NCBI RefSeq assembly: GCF_026342835.1
Contig: NZ_JAPEMI010000001.1
Location: 4,284,501-4,348,500 of the forward strand
DNA length: 64,000 bases
Reading direction: 5' to 3'
Source: Streptomyces sp. NBC_00154
GTDB lineage: Bacteria > Actinomycetota > Actinomycetes > Streptomycetales > Streptomycetaceae
Position 1 is the first letter of the stretch; the number at the start of each line of letters is the position of its first letter. The position numbers were made by a program, and so were the translations under genes. The notes under the pieces are model-generated. The model saw only the letters and a list, made by a program, of their open reading frames with translations. It was not told the DNA's origin and did no database searches. Positions 60,593 through 64,000 of this stretch are shown one piece after another.

Positions 60593-61684
60593 TCAGGCGG
60601 GGTAGGCGTGCGTCTGCGCCGCTTTGACCGTTGCCCAGACCGTGGCGCCCGGGTGGAGGTCGAGCTCGGCCGCGGCGACCGTGGTCAGGTCGGCGGCGAG
60701 GGGGAGTTCGCCGGTGAGGTCCGCGCGGATCTGATCGCCGTGGGTTTCCAGGCCGGCCACCTCGCACCGCCACAGGTTGCGCGCGCTGGAGCCGGTGGGG
60801 CGGTCGCGGTACAGGGTCACGGCGCCCGGCGGGAAGGCGACGAAGGCGGGGCCGGTGAGGTCCTCGGTGGTGGTGATCACGGGTCCCGCGTCGAGTCGTA
60901 CGGTGTGGCCCTCGGCCCGCCCCTTGTAGAGGTTCAGGCCGACCAGCTGGGCGATGTAGTCCGTACGCGGATGACGGGCGATGTCGGAGGGAGCGCCTTC
61001 CTGGACGATGCGGCCGTGCTCGATGACGACGAGCCGGTCGGCGAGGACCATGGCATCCAGCGGGTCATGCGTGACCAGCACGGCGACTGCCTCGAACTCG
61101 GTGAGGTGACGTCGCAGTTGAGCGCGCACATCCAGACGGGTCCGGGCGTCCAGCGCGGCGAGTGGTTCGTCGAGCAGCAGCAGCCGGGGGTGGGTGGCCA
61201 GTGCGCGAGCCAGGGCGACGCGCTGGGCCTGGCCGCCGGAGAGGCGGCGGGGTCTGGCGCCGGCATGGTCGGCGAGGCCCATGCGGTCCAGCCACTGCGC
61301 GGCCTGCGCGCGGGCCTCGGACTTGGACGCGCCCTGGCAGCGGGGGCCGAAGGCGACGTTGTCCAGGGCGGAAAGGTGCGGGAAGAGCAGATAGTCCTGG
61401 AAGACCACGCCGACCGGACGGGACTCGGGCGGCGTACGGTCCAACGAGGTCCCGTCGAGGCGCAGATGACCGCCGGTGAGCGGGGTGAGCCCGGCCAGCG
61501 CGCGCAGTGCGGTGGTCTTCCCGGCACCGTTGGGCCCGAGCAGCGCGACGACGTCGCCGGGCGCGGCGGTCAACGCCACGTCGAGTCGGAAGGAGCTGCG
61601 CTCCACGACGAGACGGGCGTCGAGGCCGTCGCGGCGTACGGCGTCGGAGACGGGGCCGGCGGTGGCGCTGTCGATGTGGGTCAT
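60593..61684 (-). CDS. modC: Molybdate ABC transporter ATP-binding protein
   Basis: A 363-residue ATPase. Walker A G-P-N-G-A-G-K-T, Q-loop F-Q-D-Y-L-L-F-P, signature L-S-G-G-Q-A-Q-R and Walker B L-L-L-L-D-E-P-L are intact. The C-terminal part from about residue 285 is a TOBE/MOP-type domain (C-E-V-A-G-L-E-T-H-G-D, then G-A-T-V-W-A-T-V-K-A), which binds molybdate and can regulate uptake. The ATG at 61684 overlaps the modB stop. Tungstate or sulfate relatives share this layout, but the ModA partner makes molybdate likeliest. Confidence 0.92.
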   Translation of the reverse strand: MTHIDSATAGPVSDAVRRDGLDARLVVERSSFRLDVALTAAPGDVVALLGPNGAGKTTALRALAGLTPLTGGHLRLDGTSLDRTPPESRPVGVVFQDYLLFPHLSALDNVAFGPRCQGASKSEARAQAAQWLDRMGLADHAGARPRRLSGGQAQRVALARALATHPRLLLLDEPLAALDARTRLDVRAQLRRHLTEFEAVAVLVTHDPLDAMVLADRLVVIEHGRIVQEGAPSDIARHPRTDYIAQLVGLNLYKGRAEGHTVRLDAGPVITTTEDLTGPAFVAFPPGAVTLYRDRPTGSSARNLWRCEVAGLETHGDQIRADLTGELPLAADLTTVAAAELDLHPGATVWATVKAAQTHAYPA

Positions 61685-62538
61685 GACGCCGTCATCCAAC
61701 GGTCCCGCAGCCCGGCCAGCACCGCGATCGACACGGCCAGCAGCACCAGACTGAGCGCGATCGCCGCGGCCGGGTCGCTCTGCAACGCCAGGTAGACGGC
61801 CAGCGGCATCGTCTGTGTACGGCCCGGGAAGTTGCCGGCGAAGGTGATCGTCGCGCCGAACTCGCCCAGCGCGCGCGCCCATGCCAGCACGGAGCCGGCC
61901 GCGATGCCGGGGGCGATCAGCGGCAGGGTGACCCGGCGGAACGCGGTGAAGCGGGAGGCGCCCAGGGTCGTGGCGGCCTCCTCGTAGCGAGGGTCGGCCG
62001 CCCGCAGTGTGCCCTCCACGCTGATGACGAGGAACGGCATCGCGACGAACGCCTCCGCGACCACGACCCCGGCCGTGGTGAACGGCAGAGTGATCCCGAA
62101 CCAGGAGTCCAGCCACTGGCCCACGACGCCGTTGCGGCCGAGAGCCATCAGCAGTGCCACACCGCCCACCACCGGGGGCAGGACGAGCGGCAGGGTCACC
62201 AGGGCGCGTACGAGGCCGCGTCCGGGGAAGTCCGTACGTGCCAGCAACCAGGCCAGCGGCACACCGATGATCAGGCTCACCGCTGTGGCCGCGGTGGCGC
62301 AGACCAGGGACAGCTGCAGCGACTGCCAGACCTCCGCACTGGTCAGCTGGTCGGGCAGGCTGCGCCACGGCGCCCGTACGAGCAGTGCTACCAGGGGCAG
62401 CAGCAGGAACGCCAGGCCGATCAGTGCGGGTACCAGCAGCGGAAGCGGAGCCCCCGCGCGGCGGCGCCGGACGCGCCCGCGCCGCGGCCCGCCCGGGACG
62501 GGCTCGACCGCGGCGTCGGACTTGTCGAACGAGGTCAC
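61681..62538 (-). CDS. modB: Molybdate ABC transporter permease
   Basis: A 285-residue membrane protein with about six helices after a basic R-R-R-R leader. The cytoplasmic loop with E-A-A-T-T-L-G-A-S-R and L-A-W-A-R-A-L-G-E-F-G-A-T is the ATPase-coupling motif typical of ModB/CysT permeases. The GTG start overlaps the modA stop and its own stop overlaps modC, so the three genes are translationally coupled. Confidence 0.93.
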   Translation of the reverse strand: MTSFDKSDAAVEPVPGGPRRGRVRRRRAGAPLPLLVPALIGLAFLLLPLVALLVRAPWRSLPDQLTSAEVWQSLQLSLVCATAATAVSLIIGVPLAWLLARTDFPGRGLVRALVTLPLVLPPVVGGVALLMALGRNGVVGQWLDSWFGITLPFTTAGVVVAEAFVAMPFLVISVEGTLRAADPRYEEAATTLGASRFTAFRRVTLPLIAPGIAAGSVLAWARALGEFGATITFAGNFPGRTQTMPLAVYLALQSDPAAAIALSLVLLAVSIAVLAGLRDRWMTAS

Positions 62539-63365
62539 GGCTTGAGGAACCCGGCCTCGGTCAGGACCTTCTGGCCCTCGGCGGACTGCACCAGTTCGAT
62601 GAATGCCTTTGCCGCGTCGGCGTTGGGCGCGTCCTTGAGCAGGGCGATCGGGTAGTCGTTGACGGCGTCGGCCGACTCGGGGAACTCCACGCCCTCCACC
62701 TTGTCACCCGCCGCCTTCACGTCCGTCTTGTAGACGACCGCGGCGTCGGCCTCCTTCAGCTCGACCTTGGTCAGGGCGCTCTTGACGTCCTGCTCGTACG
62801 AGACGGGGGTGAGCTTCAGCTTGCCGGCGTCGAGGGCCTTCTGCGCGGCGGCGCCGCACGGCACGGTCTTGTCGCACAGGACGACCTTGAGACCGGCCTT
62901 GGTGAGGTCCTTGAGGGAGGAGACCTTGTCGGGGTTGCCCGGCAGGGTGGCGATCTCCAGCTGGTTGCGCACGAAGGTGGACGGGGTGCCGGACGCGTCC
63001 TTCGCGTCGGTGACGATCGCCATGGTCTTGGGGCTGGCGGCGGCGAAGACGTCGGCCGGGGCGCCACCCGTGATACCTGCGGCGAGGGTGTCGCTCCCGC
63101 CGAAGTTGAAGGTGACCTTCGTGCCGGGGTGGTCCTTCTCGAACTCCTCGCCGAGGGTCGTAAAGCTCTCCTTGAGCGAGGCGGCAGCGAACACCGTCAC
63201 CGTGCCGGACAGCTTCTTCGACGAGTCCGTGGGCGCCGAGGCGGGCGAGTCCGACTTGGCCGACGAGTCGTCGGACGAGGAGCAGGCGCTCAGTGCCAGC
63301 AGCGCAGCGGTACCTGCAACGGCCACCTGCAGGGTCCGGCGGGTCCGGCGTGCGGAACGGGTCAT
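62535..63365 (-). CDS. modA: Molybdate-binding lipoprotein
   Basis: A 276-residue extracytoplasmic solute-binding lipoprotein. Signal peptide R-S-A-R-R-T-R-R-T-L with lipobox L-A-L-S-A-C, then a Ser-rich spacer. The mature domain opens V-T-V-F-A-A-A-S-L-K-E-S-F, the ModA ligand-binding start, and contains F-N-F-G-G-S-D-T-L, P-A-D-V-F-A-A-A-S and V-V-Y-K-T-D-V. A Cys pair in L-C-D-K-T-V-P-C is a variation seen in actinobacterial members. Its ATG overlaps the stop of the upstream HTH protein gene. Confidence 0.93.
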   Translation of the reverse strand: MTRSARRTRRTLQVAVAGTAALLALSACSSSDDSSAKSDSPASAPTDSSKKLSGTVTVFAAASLKESFTTLGEEFEKDHPGTKVTFNFGGSDTLAAGITGGAPADVFAAASPKTMAIVTDAKDASGTPSTFVRNQLEIATLPGNPDKVSSLKDLTKAGLKVVLCDKTVPCGAAAQKALDAGKLKLTPVSYEQDVKSALTKVELKEADAAVVYKTDVKAAGDKVEGVEFPESADAVNDYPIALLKDAPNADAAKAFIELVQSAEGQKVLTEAGFLKP

Positions 63366-63577
63366 CACGGGTCCACTCCCTCTGATTCTTCTCTGTCCGG
63401 TCCGAGGATGATCCGGCGGCCCGGCTCGTCGCGCTCGGCGTGCAGCCTGCCGCTGTCGACCCGGCGCCCGAGCGCGTCGACACCGACGCCCGTCAAGACA
63501 GCCGCCTCCCCGATCCGGTGGGCATGCACATGGGGATGATACTGCCGCAGATGCAAGGGAGAAGTCTCCTGTTGCAT
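63365..63577 (-). CDS. Short MerR/excisionase-type HTH protein preceding modA (possibly truncated)
   Basis: Translationally coupled to modA: its stop overlaps the modA ATG. From the ATG at 63577 it has 70 residues; an upstream ATG at 63613 or an internal GTG near H-A-H-R-I-G is also possible. The core R-I-G-E-A-A-V-L-T-G-V-G-V-D-A-L-G-R-R-V-D-S-G-R-L with E-P-G-R-R-I-I is a degenerate winged helix-turn-helix. Other Streptomyces carry here, from memory, a roughly 130-residue HTH-TOBE molybdate-responsive regulator. This copy stops right after the HTH and lacks the TOBE part. Confidence 0.6.
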   Translation of the reverse strand: MQQETSPLHLRQYHPHVHAHRIGEAAVLTGVGVDALGRRVDSGRLHAERDEPGRRIILGPDREESEGVDP

Positions 63578-63668
63578 CGCATGAGCTGGACGGTTTGTGA
63601 ACGGGGTGGGCATGTGCGTTTGTACGGGGCTGCGGTCCGGGTACCGTCATCCGGGGAGGTGATGGCCA

Positions 63669-64000
63669 GTGAGCCGACCCTTGACGGAACGGGTTGCCGA
63701 TCCGGTGGCGGAGCTCGCCCTGACCGGGGACCTCGCGCGCCCGGCCCGGCTGACCGTGTCCGACCTGCTCGCCTGGCCCCAGCATCGCGTGAGGGTCAGC
63801 TTCGAGTGCGCGACCAGCGGCATCCAGCACCACGGCTTCACGGGACCGCTGCTGCACGACGTCCTGTCCGCCGCCGGTCCCGCCTTCGACCCGGCTCGGC
63901 GCAAGGACCGCCTTCGCTTCCTGATCGCCGTGACGGGCGCGGACGGCCACCACGCCCTGCTCTCCTGGGCGGAGATCGACCCGGACTTCGGCCGTGCCGC
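63669..64000 (+). CDS. Molybdopterin-dependent oxidoreductase domain protein, N-terminal part
   Basis: Runs off the window. The GTG at 63669 has GGGAGGTG 8-15 bases upstream. The visible 110 residues contain L-A-L-T-G-D-L-A-R-P-A-R-L-T-V-S-D-L-L-A-W-P, then F-E-C-A-T-S-G-I-Q-H-H-G-F-T-G, then L-L-H-D-V-L-S-A-A-G. This is the start of the sulfite-oxidase-type molybdopterin fold, with the Cys in the place of the Mo-ligand Cys. It is divergent from the molybdate operon, a sensible arrangement for a molybdenum enzyme. An overlapping ATG at 63662 in another frame is rejected. Confidence 0.82.
   Translation, partial: MSRPLTERVADPVAELALTGDLARPARLTVSDLLAWPQHRVRVSFECATSGIQHHGFTGPLLHDVLSAAGPAFDPARRKDRLRFLIAVTGADGHHALLSWAEIDPDFGRA

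Overview
The window is high-GC actinobacterial chromosome, almost certainly Streptomyces. Nearly every coding frame has G or C at third positions. GTG starts and 4-nt stop/start overlaps are common, several exported proteins have Tat-like or long Ala-rich leaders, and there are PucR, PP2C-type RsbU-like and mycothiol-type families. The order acyl-CoA dehydrogenase, PucR, symporter, agmatinase, GH3, RecD2-type helicase, citrate synthase, copper ATPase/chaperone, inositol genes and mmsA resembles, from memory and unchecked, the S. coelicolor SCO27xx core region read backwards. No rRNA, tRNA, CRISPR array, prophage or transposase was recognised.

Left part (1-17 kb): a partial conserved gene; a minus-strand group of acyl-CoA dehydrogenase, TesB thioesterase and CDF metal transporter; then a PucR regulator divergent from a sodium:solute symporter, an agmatinase-type ureohydrolase and a TPP-dependent synthase, which look like a guanidino-compound or purine/amine uptake and breakdown unit. 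A secreted class-A-type serine hydrolase, a fused two-half ABC exporter, a small exported protein and an exported tripeptidyl aminopeptidase follow.

Middle (17-31 kb): an exported GH3 beta-N-acetylhexosaminidase, a LysR/EamA divergent pair, and a five-gene sugar module. In that module a LacI regulator and a TIM-barrel isomerase are divergent from a Gfo/Idh/MocA dehydrogenase, a DUF993 aldolase-like protein and a second TIM-barrel isomerase, with a LacI operator between them. A secreted lytic transglycosylase, RecD2 and citrate synthase come next.

Right-middle (31-48 kb): copZ-copA under a CsoR-type operator, a zinc alcohol dehydrogenase, a small HTH protein, a peptidoglycan-binding protein, and the myo-inositol catabolic genes (iolE divergent from iolC, a Cgl0159-type aldolase, iolB, iolD, mmsA) closed by a strong terminator. 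A phosphotransferase gene of softer codon bias lies between imperfect direct repeats, next to an exported FG-GAP protein.

Right end (47.7-64 kb): a mycothiol-dependent isomerase-like protein, an unusual protein joining an extracytoplasmic S15-type hydrolase to an ABC ATPase with its permease, a VWA lipoprotein, a two-component system, a large PAS/GAF/PP2C/HATPase phosphatase, an unlisted 57-residue basic protein, and a molybdate uptake operon (short HTH protein, modA, modB, modC) divergent from a molybdopterin oxidoreductase that runs off the end.

The strongest candidates for undescribed biology are the LacI/DUF993 sugar module, the hydrolase-ABC fusion, the ureohydrolase/TPP pair and the repeat-flanked phosphotransferase. 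All functional names rest on reading motifs by eye; no database search was run.
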